Positions 15,551-23,299 of a stretch of DNA of 38,536 nucleotides are shown here, piece by piece. Where the stretch lies: assembly GCA_938036835.1 (NCBI GenBank), contig CALHWB010000064.1, positions 1 to 38,536 of the forward strand. Direction: 5' to 3'. Every line of letters begins with the position of its first letter. Positions within the stretch are counted from its first letter, which is position 1. The notes under the pieces are model-generated. The model made no database searches and was not told the DNA's origin. It saw only the letters and a list, made by a program, of their open reading frames with translations. This stretch comes from an uncultured Propionibacterium sp. GTDB taxonomy: Bacteria; Actinomycetota; Actinomycetes; Propionibacteriales; Propionibacteriaceae. The position numbers were made by a program, and so were the translations under genes.

Positions 15551-16444
15551 ATGCCTGCGACTCGACCGAGCCGTCGCGAATTCCTGGGTGCGGCGGTTCT
15601 AATTGGGATGGGGCTGTGTTTCGGGGGCATCGTCGTAGCGACCGTTGACAGGTTGCTACGCGGTGGGAATCCCAGAGCCGGCCTCAGCCTGGTATTCGAT
15701 GACGACTTCGACGATCCGGCCAGCATAGATCTGGACGGTTCAAACGGTGCGGCCAAATGGTTCACCGACCTGCCCTGGCGGGAGGAACGCACTCCTGCCC
15801 GGCTTCTGCGGGTCGCCGATTCTGTGCTGACCATCGACCAGGAGGAGCAAACCGGGAACTGGGCGATCGCCACTCGATCGCCGTGGACGGGAAACGGCCG
15901 GAGTTTCCGGCACGGCTACTTCGAGGCCCGGATGGCATTCGAACCGGAACCCGATCGGTATACCGATGGCTTCCCGGCCTTCTGGGCGCTGCCGGTGAGC
16001 CAGCAGGACTTCACTCCTGAACGGCATTACGCCGAGATCGACTTCTTCGAGGCCGTGACCGAGCCGGGGCAACGCTACGACGGGCATTTCACCGGTGTGG
16101 TGCATGACATCGGCCTGAACGAGCAGTATGAGCAGTCGTATCGCTGGATAAATACCAACAACCGTTCCGAGCGCACCGTCGTCCGTGACACCGGCTGGCA
16201 CAGCTATGGCTGCCGTTGGGAACCCGGCCGGTTGCGTTGGTATTTCGACGACCGGCTCATGCACCAGGTCGACTATTCCGCCAACGGCAAGCCCAGTTGC
16301 GAGGTGATGAAGTTTCCAGACGGCAGCACCGATGGCCCCTCGGGGCTGTTTCACATCGCCGACGAGGGCAGCGATTTTACCGTGGTGTTGGGTACCGGCC
16401 CGGGCTGGCCGCTGCGGATCGACTGGGTGCGAGTGTGGGCCTGA
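15551..16444 (+). CDS. Tat-exported glycoside hydrolase family 16 protein
   Basis: A predicted secreted endo-beta-glycanase of 297 residues. The N-terminus has a twin-arginine motif, SRREFLGAAVLIGMGL (Arg8-Arg9), followed by a hydrophobic stretch, so it should be exported folded or remain membrane-anchored. The GH16 active-site motif E-x-D-x-x-E reads EIDFFE (Glu162, Asp164, Glu167), with the nucleophile and acid/base glutamates present. Upstream RHGYFEARMAF and FPAFWALP, and the terminal IDWVRVWA, are also typical. GH16 enzymes cut beta-1,3 or beta-1,4 glucans and galactans; in this locus it probably trims or releases the polymer made by the surrounding genes. No carbohydrate-binding module is seen. 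Confidence 0.9.
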   Translation: MPATRPSRREFLGAAVLIGMGLCFGGIVVATVDRLLRGGNPRAGLSLVFDDDFDDPASIDLDGSNGAAKWFTDLPWREERTPARLLRVADSVLTIDQEEQTGNWAIATRSPWTGNGRSFRHGYFEARMAFEPEPDRYTDGFPAFWALPVSQQDFTPERHYAEIDFFEAVTEPGQRYDGHFTGVVHDIGLNEQYEQSYRWINTNNRSERTVVRDTGWHSYGCRWEPGRLRWYFDDRLMHQVDYSANGKPSCEVMKFPDGSTDGPSGLFHIADEGSDFTVVLGTGPGWPLRIDWVRVWA

Positions 16445-16559
16445 GCACGCTATACGCCAACCGTCCGGGACCGGCGATCATCGGTGGCGGCCGCATTGTC
16501 TGCTGTGGTCGTGACGGCCACGATCGTCCCGGCGTTGGGTTTGCCTCCGAACGGTGTCC

Positions 16560-16565
16560 TATGTT
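16560..16565 (+). promoter_or_regulatory. -10 element TATGTT, possible leaderless start
   Basis: TATGTT ends 6 nt before GTG 16572 (9 nt before ATG 16575). The purine run GAAGGGG lies too close to both starts to work as a normal ribosome-binding site. Confidence 0.38.
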
Positions 16566-16571
16566 GAAGGG

Positions 16572-17816
16572 GTGATGGCCACAAGGCAGCCAGTAGGCAC
16601 CGTACGATCCCGGCTGGGGGTGATCGGCAGGCTTTTCGGATCGACGGTGCTGGCCCAGGCGGCCGCATTGGTGGCGACGACGATCGCGGCGGCCCGCGCC
16701 GAACCGGCCGATTTCGCCCGCTATGCCGCGGTGCTGGCGGTCATGGCTGTCCTGGCATCGGTGAACTCGGTGGCTGTCGAAACCCGGGTGCCCGTGACCA
16801 CCGGGTCGGCGCGGATAGCCATGATGCGGGTTGGCAGCACCACCGTGGCGGCGAGTTCTGGGCTGGTGCTGGCCGGCAGCGTGGTCTTGCTGGGCAGCAA
16901 CCGGGAGGTGGCTGTCAACGGAATCTTCCTGGCGGCCGGTGCTGCCGTAATCTCTGTTGTCAGCCTGCTGATAGCCCTGGCGATCCGGGCCCATCGGCAG
17001 GAACTGCTGGCCACCAACCGGGCGGTGCAGGGGGTCAGCAATGCTGTGCTGATCTCCACGCTGATCTGGACCCCATTGCCCGGCTACGCCGTGCTGCTGG
17101 GATCGTTCGTCGTCTCGACGATGCTTGGTGGGTTGGCGATGGCTCGTGGGCTGCCGCACTCCTGGGCCTATCTGCGACCCGCCCGCCGGGCCGACTGGCC
17201 GGTGGCCTTCAAACAGGTGCGTCTGCAACCGTTGACCAATCTGTTCGCCAACCTGGGCACGGCCCTGCCGCCGATCCTGCTGCCGCTTCTGGGTACGGTG
17301 GATATCGCTGGTCTGTGGGCATTGGCCAGCCGTTTCCTCAACGCCGTGGTCAGCATGGTGCAATCGACCGTTTCGCCCATGTATATCGGCGATGTCGCCG
17401 GCGCGGTGCGCGGCCAGGATGGCCCCCGGGTGGCGAGCGTGCATAATACCTGGCTGCGCCGGCTGATGCTGCTGTCCGTTCCGATGGTGGCCGGCACCAT
17501 CGTGGGAATCAACTTCATCATCCCGCTGCTGGGCGAGCAATGGGCCGATGCCGGTAGGATCACGCTACCGGCCTGTCTGAGCTTCACCGCATTGCTGGTC
17601 TGGTTACCTACTTCGCAATGTCTGGTGCTGCTGGGCCGAACGACGACGGAATTCTGGTGGACGGTCGGCTATGTGGTGTGCACGATTGCCCCGTTGCTGG
17701 CGATGGGAACGATAGGCACGCTTACGGGCCTCACCGTCTGGGCAATTACCCAGGTGCTGGTGATCTTGACCCACATCTGGTTGCAGCGGCGCGCGATCAT
17801 TGCCCGTAGTCGCTGA
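16572..17816 (+). CDS. Wzx-like oligosaccharide flippase
   Basis: A 414-residue membrane protein with about twelve helices, related to polysaccharide exporters of the MOP superfamily that flip undecaprenyl-diphosphate-linked repeat units. It starts with a short basic N-terminus and then GVIGRLFGSTVLAQAAALVA, a typical first helix; later segments include LPPILLPLLGTVDIAGLWAL and the loop SRFLNAVVSMVQSTVSPMYI, characteristic of the family. The start may be GTG 16572 (leaderless) or ATG 16575; GTG 16554 is less likely. Its last 20 nt overlap the end of the convergent dehydrogenase gene. Confidence 0.85.
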   Translation: MMATRQPVGTVRSRLGVIGRLFGSTVLAQAAALVATTIAAARAEPADFARYAAVLAVMAVLASVNSVAVETRVPVTTGSARIAMMRVGSTTVAASSGLVLAGSVVLLGSNREVAVNGIFLAAGAAVISVVSLLIALAIRAHRQELLATNRAVQGVSNAVLISTLIWTPLPGYAVLLGSFVVSTMLGGLAMARGLPHSWAYLRPARRADWPVAFKQVRLQPLTNLFANLGTALPPILLPLLGTVDIAGLWALASRFLNAVVSMVQSTVSPMYIGDVAGAVRGQDGPRVASVHNTWLRRLMLLSVPMVAGTIVGINFIIPLLGEQWADAGRITLPACLSFTALLVWLPTSQCLVLLGRTTTEFWWTVGYVVCTIAPLLAMGTIGTLTGLTVWAITQVLVILTHIWLQRRAIIARSR

Positions 17817-18822
17817 CCGGCCTGGCGGGATCGGCCATGTCTACCGGCACCACGGCGCCATCCGAGACCATCATGGCCTCGCAGACCGCCACCACCTCGG
17901 CCCCTTCGGCCAAGGTAACCACCTGGGCAGCCGGTTTGCCCAGTATCGCGTCACGGAACTGCTCATGCTCGACCCGTAGCGGTTCGGGTTTTGGAATCGC
18001 ATAGCGAATCACATCGCCCTCGGCGACCCCACCGAACTGAGCCACATCCCCCCAGGCCTCATAGATCTTACCGTTGCCATAGAAGGTCAGGTCGGAGGTG
18101 AGCGTGTCGGCGATGAACATGCCTCGTTCGCCGGTGATTATGGTCCGGCGTTCCTTGGTGGGGGTGAGCCAATTCACCAGGTGGTTGCTGATCAGGCCAT
18201 CGCTGAGCCGGCAGGTGGCCGAGACCATGTCTTCGAACTGGCGGCCGGACTTCGACACGGTCAGGGCGGTGACCTGGCGATAGTGACGTTGTGACACCCA
18301 CGCGGTCAGGTCGACGTCGTGGCTGGCCAGATCGAGAATTACCCCCACATCGGTGATCCGGCCCGGGAAGGGCCCCTGCCTGCGGGTCGCTATCTGGTAC
18401 ATTTCGCCCAGCTGATTGTTGGCTAGCCGGATACGAAGATTCTGCAGGGCGGCATTGAACCGCTCGATGTGCCCGACCCCGCCGATCAGACCCTTGCTGG
18501 CGAAGGCGCGGGCCAGGTGCAGGGCGGCCCCGGTGTTGGTGGCCAGCGGTTTTTCTATCAGGGCGGGTATGCCGGCCTCGGCAAGCGCCATCCCGATCTC
18601 CTCATGGGTGTTGGTCGGGGAGGCGACTACGCAGTAATCGACACCTGCTGCGATGATGTCGGCCACCGTGTGACCTATCAGGCAATCGGGCTGGTCGGTG
18701 AGCCGGGCATCGTCCTCGTCGGCCACCACCACCAGGTCGACGCCCTCCAGGGAACGCAGATTGCGGGCATGGTTGCGGCCCATGGCGCCCAAGCCGATCA
18801 ATCCGGCACGTAGGTTTGCCAT
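17797..18822 (-). CDS. Gfo/Idh/MocA dehydrogenase, UDP-GlcNAc(A) 3-dehydrogenase type (WbpB/WlbA/GnnA-like)
   Basis: The enzyme oxidises C-3 of UDP-GlcNAc or UDP-GlcNAcA with NAD. The 341-residue product has an N-terminal Rossmann motif (GLIGLGAMGRNHARNL), the family's catalytic Lys in LIEKPLATN, and the DVGVILDLASHDVDL block, whose Asp/His pair is typical of 3-dehydrogenases of this class. ATG 18822 shares one base with the preceding stop (TGATG). The two genes upstream are an aminotransferase and an acyltransferase, the exact partners of WbpB in making a 3-acetamido sugar. No UDP-sugar 6-dehydrogenase (WbpA) is in the window, so whether the substrate is the uronic acid is open. Confidence 0.87.
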   Translation of the reverse strand: MANLRAGLIGLGAMGRNHARNLRSLEGVDLVVVADEDDARLTDQPDCLIGHTVADIIAAGVDYCVVASPTNTHEEIGMALAEAGIPALIEKPLATNTGAALHLARAFASKGLIGGVGHIERFNAALQNLRIRLANNQLGEMYQIATRRQGPFPGRITDVGVILDLASHDVDLTAWVSQRHYRQVTALTVSKSGRQFEDMVSATCRLSDGLISNHLVNWLTPTKERRTIITGERGMFIADTLTSDLTFYGNGKIYEAWGDVAQFGGVAEGDVIRYAIPKPEPLRVEHEQFRDAILGKPAAQVVTLAEGAEVVAVCEAMMVSDGAVVPVDMADPARPVSDYGQ

Positions 18823-19901
18823 CACGCACCCGCCTTGGCCAGCCGGTTCACCGCAGTCACGATCTGGTCCAGGTCTGCCTGGGATAGCGCGGGGTGCACA
18901 GGCAGCGAGAGAACCTGGGCGGCAGCCCGCTCCGTCTGGGGCAGATCCAGGTCGCGCGCATAGGATGCCAGTTGGTGGCAAGGTGTCGGATAGTAGACTC
19001 CGCAACCCACGCCGTATTCGGTGCGTAGCGCGGTGGCGAAACCGTCGCGATCCTCGGGAACCCGGATCGTGTACTGGTGATACACATGACAGGCCTCGGT
19101 GGCGACCTTGGGAGTGAGTACGCCGTGTAGCTCTGCGTCCAGGAAGGCGGCATTGGCCTGGCGGGTGGTGGTCCAGGTGGGCAGCTGGGCCAGCTGCGCG
19201 CGACCGATCGCAGCGTGGATGTCGGTCATCCGGTTGTTGTAGCCGACTATTTTGTTCTCATATTGCTTGGCCATGCCCTGGTTGCGCAGCAACCGGACAC
19301 GATCGAGCAGGTCAGCCTCGGCGCTGGTGACCATGCCGCCTTCCCCCGAGGTCATGTTCTTGGTGGGGTACAGCGAGAAGGCCGCGAAGTGGCCGAAGGT
19401 GCCGGTGGGGCGGCCCTGCCAACTGGCCAGATGCGCCTGCGCGGCGTCTTCGAACAGCAGCAGGTCGTGTTTGGCGGCCAGCGCCGACAGCGCCGGGACA
19501 TCGCAGGGATGACCGAATAGGTGCACCGGCAGCAGCGCCCGGGTCCGATCGGAGATCGCGGCGGCGGCTGCCCTTGGCGACATGGTGAAATGATCTGGTT
19601 CGATATCCACGAAGACCGGCAGCGCCCCGGTGAGAGCGACCGCGTTGGCGGTCGCGGCAAAGGTGAATGAGGGCACCAACACCTCGTCTCCGGGCCCGAT
19701 ACCGGCTGCCAGCAAACCCAGGTGCAGGGCTGAGGTGCCGGAGTTGACCGCGACCGCGGCTCGGCCGGGAGTGAGCACCTCGGCGAACTCGGTTTCGAAG
19801 GCAGCGACCTCGGCGCCCTGGGCGAGCATCCCCGAAGCGAGGACGGCCGCCACGGCGGTTCGCTCCGCGGCCCCGATGATTGGTTTCGCGACTGGAATCA
19901 T
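18822..19901 (-). CDS. DegT/DnrJ/EryC1/StrS-family sugar aminotransferase (WbpE/GnnB-like)
   Basis: A PLP enzyme that aminates a keto-sugar nucleotide, here probably at C-3. The 359-residue product shows AVNSGTSALHLGLLAAGI (phosphate-binding region), PSFTFAATANAV, FEDAAQAH (PLP-binding Asp) and the Schiff-base Lys in SLYPTKNMTSGEGG. The C-terminal PTPCHQ segment is also conserved. ATG 19901 overlaps the preceding stop by 4 nt, with AAAGGA just upstream. It is the middle gene of the three-gene operon 20527-17797 and receives the 3-keto product of its neighbour's reaction. Confidence 0.92.
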   Translation of the reverse strand: MIPVAKPIIGAAERTAVAAVLASGMLAQGAEVAAFETEFAEVLTPGRAAVAVNSGTSALHLGLLAAGIGPGDEVLVPSFTFAATANAVALTGALPVFVDIEPDHFTMSPRAAAAAISDRTRALLPVHLFGHPCDVPALSALAAKHDLLLFEDAAQAHLASWQGRPTGTFGHFAAFSLYPTKNMTSGEGGMVTSAEADLLDRVRLLRNQGMAKQYENKIVGYNNRMTDIHAAIGRAQLAQLPTWTTTRQANAAFLDAELHGVLTPKVATEACHVYHQYTIRVPEDRDGFATALRTEYGVGCGVYYPTPCHQLASYARDLDLPQTERAAAQVLSLPVHPALSQADLDQIVTAVNRLAKAGA

Positions 19902-20527
19902 GGTGTCCTTTCGTTATCTAACACGGATCGGGGGCCCACCAGGGCGCCATCGACCTCGTCGTAGCGTTCGCCGGTGAGCGGGTCGCGCCAGGTTCTTCCG
20001 GATTCGGCGACCAGGGCGTTGCCTCTACGGCCGACCCAACCGATCTGGCGAGCTGGGATTCCGGCGACCAGGGCATGATCAGGCACGTCGTGGGTGACCA
20101 CCGCACCCGCGGCGACCATCGCCCAACGGCCGACCACCACCGGTGCTATGCAGGTAGCGTTCGCTCCGATCGAGCAGCCCTGCTGCAGGGTGACCCCGAC
20201 CGGCTCCCAGTCGTCGGTTGTCTGCTGGCTGCCGTCCGGGTTGATGGCGCGCGGGCGATGATCGTTGGTAAGCACCGCGGCAGGTCCCACGAAAACCCCG
20301 TCTGCGAGGACGGCCGGTTCGTAGACCAGCGCGAAGTTCTGGATCTTGCCGTTGTCCCCAATGCGGACGCCGGGGCCCACATAGGCGCCGCGGCCAACGA
20401 TGACGTTGTCTCCCAGCACGGCATGCTCCCGGATCTGCGCCAGATGCCAGATGGTCGATCCGGCTCCGATGCTTGCCTCGGCGGAGACGTCGGCGCTGGC
20501 CTGGATTCTTGCTTTCTCGATTGACAT
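19898..20527 (-). CDS. Left-handed beta-helix sugar N-acyltransferase (WbpD/WlbB-like)
   Basis: A hexapeptide-repeat acetyltransferase of 209 residues that probably N-acetylates the 3-amino group made by the next enzyme. Repeats of the [LIV]-G-x(4) type run from about residue 8 to 150 (for example VIVGRGAYVGPGVRIGD and APVVVGRWAMVAAGAVVTHD), with a typical loop TNDHRPRAINPDG. A C-terminal tail (WVGRRGNALV) is also seen in WbpD relatives. ATG 20527 is the most likely start: it begins the beta-helix, and no strong ribosome-binding site is visible before any candidate. First gene of the operon. Confidence 0.88.
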   Translation of the reverse strand: MSIEKARIQASADVSAEASIGAGSTIWHLAQIREHAVLGDNVIVGRGAYVGPGVRIGDNGKIQNFALVYEPAVLADGVFVGPAAVLTNDHRPRAINPDGSQQTTDDWEPVGVTLQQGCSIGANATCIAPVVVGRWAMVAAGAVVTHDVPDHALVAGIPARQIGWVGRRGNALVAESGRTWRDPLTGERYDEVDGALVGPRSVLDNERTP

Positions 20528-20604
20528 TGATGTTGATTCCCCGGTCGGTATGGTCACCTGATATCGCAGATGCGTCACCAGATTGCCAGATGGTGTGGCG
20601 TTGA

Positions 20605-20623
20605 CCCCGCGCGGGGGTAGACT
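20605..20623 (+). promoter_or_regulatory. GC palindrome against a -10 element before the initiating transferase
   Basis: CCCCGCGCGGGG (20605-20616) is a perfect 12-bp palindrome. One base later TAGACT (20618-20623) fits a -10 hexamer, 62 nt before ATG 20686. TTGACC (20601-20606) is a good -35 sequence but only 11 bp from the -10, too close for a normal promoter. Confidence 0.35.
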
Positions 20624-20685
20624 CTTCGCAGGCGCGAGGGGCTTGGGGAAGCCGTCGACCTGGGGGGACGTGGGGAGAACACTGA

Positions 20686-22152
20686 ATGACCATCCCGCTG
20701 AATGTGGGGCGGCGGCGTATTGCGCTTGGCGCGCTGCCCAGCCGCAGTTTGGAGAGCAGGTTCCGGTTGGGAGCACTGCTGTCGTTGACCGATTTGAGCG
20801 CGCTGTTGCTCGCAATGTTCATCGCGGTTTCCCTGCGGGAGGCGGTGCCATTGCCCTGGCCGGCGGGCGGGACGGTGCTCATCCTGCCCTATGCGATCGC
20901 CATTCCGCTGGGCTGGTGGGCCTGCCTTTACCTGTTCGAGAGTTACAGCGATAAATGGCAGGGCGCGGGCATGACCGAGTACAACCGGGTATTGATGGCG
21001 AGCTTCACCTGCCTTGGGGTGCTGGCCGTCGGGCTGTATCTCAGTGATTCCACGCTGTCGCGGGGATTCTACTGCTGGCTGGTGGTGGTCGGCATCCTGT
21101 TGCTGCTCGCCGGACGCTATGTGATGCGCCAGCTCACCAATCGGGCTAGGGCTTGCGGCCGGTTCGTGACCAACACGATCCTGGTCGGTGGCGCCGGGCA
21201 CCTGGCTGCCTTGCTCAAGGTATTGGCCAGAGAGGAATGGTTGGGTTACCGGGTTGCTGGTCTGCTGCTACCGGTCGGGGATCCCGACCCGAGCTGTGGC
21301 CGAATCCCTATCCTGGGCGCTCCCGAGGATGTCATGCCGGTGCTGCGGCATGCCGGAGTGGATGCGGTCATCTTCACCGACGGCTCCTTCGACCAGCCAT
21401 CCGAATTCAACGAGCTGGCAAGGCAGATTGAGGATCTGGATGCCCAGACGATCTTCGTCCCCGCGGTGACCGATGTGAGCCCGTCCCGGCTGCTCACCAG
21501 GCCGGTTGCCGGGCTGCCCCTGGTGCACGTGCAACGGCCGGCTGCGGCCCGGGCATGTTCGTGGTCCAAACGGTTGTTTGACATCGCCGGCAGCGTCTTC
21601 GCCCTGTTGCTTTCCGCCCCGGTCTGCCTGGTCGCTGCGCTATTGATCAAGCTGACCGATGGCGGGCCGATCCTCTACCGGCAACAGCGGATCGGTATCG
21701 GCGGCAAGCCGTTCATGTTGTACAAGCTGCGCAGCATGATGGTCAATGCCGACCAGATGACCGATCAACTGGCGGCTCACAGCGACGGGAACGGCGTGCT
21801 GTTCAAGATGGCCCGGGATCCGCGGATCACCCCGGTGGGCCGGTTTATCCGACGCTATTCGATCGATGAGCTGCCGCAGTTGCTGAACGTCTTGAAGGGC
21901 GACATGAGCCTGGTCGGGCCCCGGCCGGCACTGCCCAGCGAGGTCGACCGCTATGACAAATACGTTCGCCGCCGGTTGGCCGTGCGTCCCGGTCTGAGCG
22001 GGTTGTGGCAGGTGTCGGGCCGGTCGAATCTGTCCTGGGACGAGACGGTGCGGCTGGACCTGTACTATGTCGACAACTGGTCGATGATGCAGGATCTGAA
22101 CATCCTGGTGCGCACAATCGGTGCGGTGCTGCGCCCGGACGGGGCCTACTGA
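20686..22152 (+). CDS. Polyprenyl-phosphate sugar phosphotransferase, initiating enzyme (WbaP/WcaJ type)
   Basis: It transfers a sugar-1-phosphate from a nucleotide sugar to undecaprenyl phosphate and so begins the repeat unit. The 488-residue protein has four to five N-terminal helices, a central nucleotide-binding-like domain (VTNTILVGGAGHLAALLKVL), one further helix (about residues 296-315) and the PF02397 catalytic domain. In that domain are KPFMLYKLRSMM, DELPQLLNVLKGDMSLVGPR (with the Asp-Glu and Pro-Arg catalytic/phosphate residues) and RPGLSGLWQVSGRS. ATG 20686 has GGGGAG 8 nt upstream. It is transcribed alone, divergent from the acyltransferase operon, and its end overlaps galE by 7 nt. 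Sugar specificity (Glc, Gal or a diamino sugar) cannot be read from the sequence. Confidence 0.93.
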   Translation: MTIPLNVGRRRIALGALPSRSLESRFRLGALLSLTDLSALLLAMFIAVSLREAVPLPWPAGGTVLILPYAIAIPLGWWACLYLFESYSDKWQGAGMTEYNRVLMASFTCLGVLAVGLYLSDSTLSRGFYCWLVVVGILLLLAGRYVMRQLTNRARACGRFVTNTILVGGAGHLAALLKVLAREEWLGYRVAGLLLPVGDPDPSCGRIPILGAPEDVMPVLRHAGVDAVIFTDGSFDQPSEFNELARQIEDLDAQTIFVPAVTDVSPSRLLTRPVAGLPLVHVQRPAAARACSWSKRLFDIAGSVFALLLSAPVCLVAALLIKLTDGGPILYRQQRIGIGGKPFMLYKLRSMMVNADQMTDQLAAHSDGNGVLFKMARDPRITPVGRFIRRYSIDELPQLLNVLKGDMSLVGPRPALPSEVDRYDKYVRRRLAVRPGLSGLWQVSGRSNLSWDETVRLDLYYVDNWSMMQDLNILVRTIGAVLRPDGAY

Positions 22153-23108
22153 GGCTGCCGCGCGGCCCAGGCGGACGCCACGATCTCGCTCAGCCCCAGG
22201 CGGGTGCGGAAACCCAGATCCGTGCGGATCCGGCCGGACGCTGCGATGACCACCGGGGGATCGCCGGCTCGGCGCGGTTCGATGATCGGGGCGATGGACA
22301 GACCGGCCACCCGCTGAACGGCATTGATCACCTCGAGTACCGAAGCGCCCCGACCGGTGCCGACGTTGTATATGTGGTGGGGTGCCCCGGTGGCCAGCGC
22401 CCGGCAAGCATGGACATGGGCTCGGGCAAGATCAACCACATGCACATAGTCGCGGATGCAGGTGCCGTCCGGGGTGTCATAGTCGGCGCCGAAGATCCGG
22501 GGTGCCTCGCCCCGAAGCAGTCTGTCGATGACCATCGGGATCAGGTTTGTCACCCCGGTGTCGGCCAATCGGGGGCTGGCCGCTCCGGCGACGTTGAAGT
22601 AGCGTAGTGCGATCCAGTCGATGGCTCGGCTCGCGGCCCAATCCGACAGCATCTGCTCGCCGATGAGCTTGGTGGTGCCGTAGGGATTGACCGGGACGGT
22701 GGCGGCATCCTCATCGACCGATGCCTGGTGTGGGGCCCCGTAGACCGCCGCCGAGGAAGAGAAGATGATCCTGGTTACCCCGGCCGCGGTCATCGCATCA
22801 AGCAGGTTCAGCAAACCGACCACGTTGTTGCGATAGTAGCGCAGCGGGTCGGCGACCGATTCGCCTACCTGTTTCTTTGCTGCCAGGTGGATCACCGAGT
22901 CCACCCGGTGGGCGGCCATGCAGTCGGCCAGTGACTCGGGGGCGTGGGGATCGGCGACATCGATCCGGGCCAGCGGCACCGAACCTATCCGATCCGCGGC
23001 ACCGGCCGATAGATCGTCGGCCACCACCACGTTGAGGTTCTCGGCCAGCAGCTGGGCGACCACGTGCGCTCCGATATACCCGGCACCGCCAACGACCAGA
23101 ACGCTCAT
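22146..23108 (-). CDS. galE: UDP-glucose 4-epimerase
   Basis: An extended short-chain dehydrogenase that interconverts UDP-Glc and UDP-Gal (or the GlcNAc/GalNAc forms). The 320-residue product has GGAGYIGAHVV for NAD binding, VIHLAAKKQVGES, SSSAAVYG (catalytic Ser) and NPYGTTK (the Y-x3-K pair). RYFNVAGA, DGTCIRDYVHVVDLA and YNVGTGRG are diagnostic of GalE. ATG 23108 has GGGAGGG just upstream, and TAGCTT at 23136-23141 (minus strand) could be its -10. It supplies galactose-type donors to the locus and may also serve general metabolism. It ends in a 7-nt convergent overlap with the initiating transferase. Confidence 0.94.
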   Translation of the reverse strand: MSVLVVGGAGYIGAHVVAQLLAENLNVVVADDLSAGAADRIGSVPLARIDVADPHAPESLADCMAAHRVDSVIHLAAKKQVGESVADPLRYYRNNVVGLLNLLDAMTAAGVTRIIFSSSAAVYGAPHQASVDEDAATVPVNPYGTTKLIGEQMLSDWAASRAIDWIALRYFNVAGAASPRLADTGVTNLIPMVIDRLLRGEAPRIFGADYDTPDGTCIRDYVHVVDLARAHVHACRALATGAPHHIYNVGTGRGASVLEVINAVQRVAGLSIAPIIEPRRAGDPPVVIAASGRIRTDLGFRTRLGLSEIVASAWAARQPQ

Positions 23109-23286
23109 GACCCTCCCATCCCATCGGCTCCCGCAAAGCTACCAGCAACTCTATCCGGGGACCCTCCGGGTAAGGCGTCCATCACAAGGTCCGAAGGAGG
23201 CGGCGGTAAGGGCGACCATCGGAGGGTAGGCGGGCCAGACTTGCCTGACCGGGGTTTGATCGCCTGCGATCATGGTGCCAGCCGAT

Positions 23287-23292
23287 TAGCGT
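23287..23292 (+). promoter_or_regulatory. -10 element TAGCGT, leaderless start
   Basis: TAGCGT ends 7 nt before ATG 23300; no ribosome-binding site is present. An in-frame GTG at 23291 overlaps the element and is unlikely to be the start. Confidence 0.45.
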
Positions 23293-23299
23293 GCATGCC

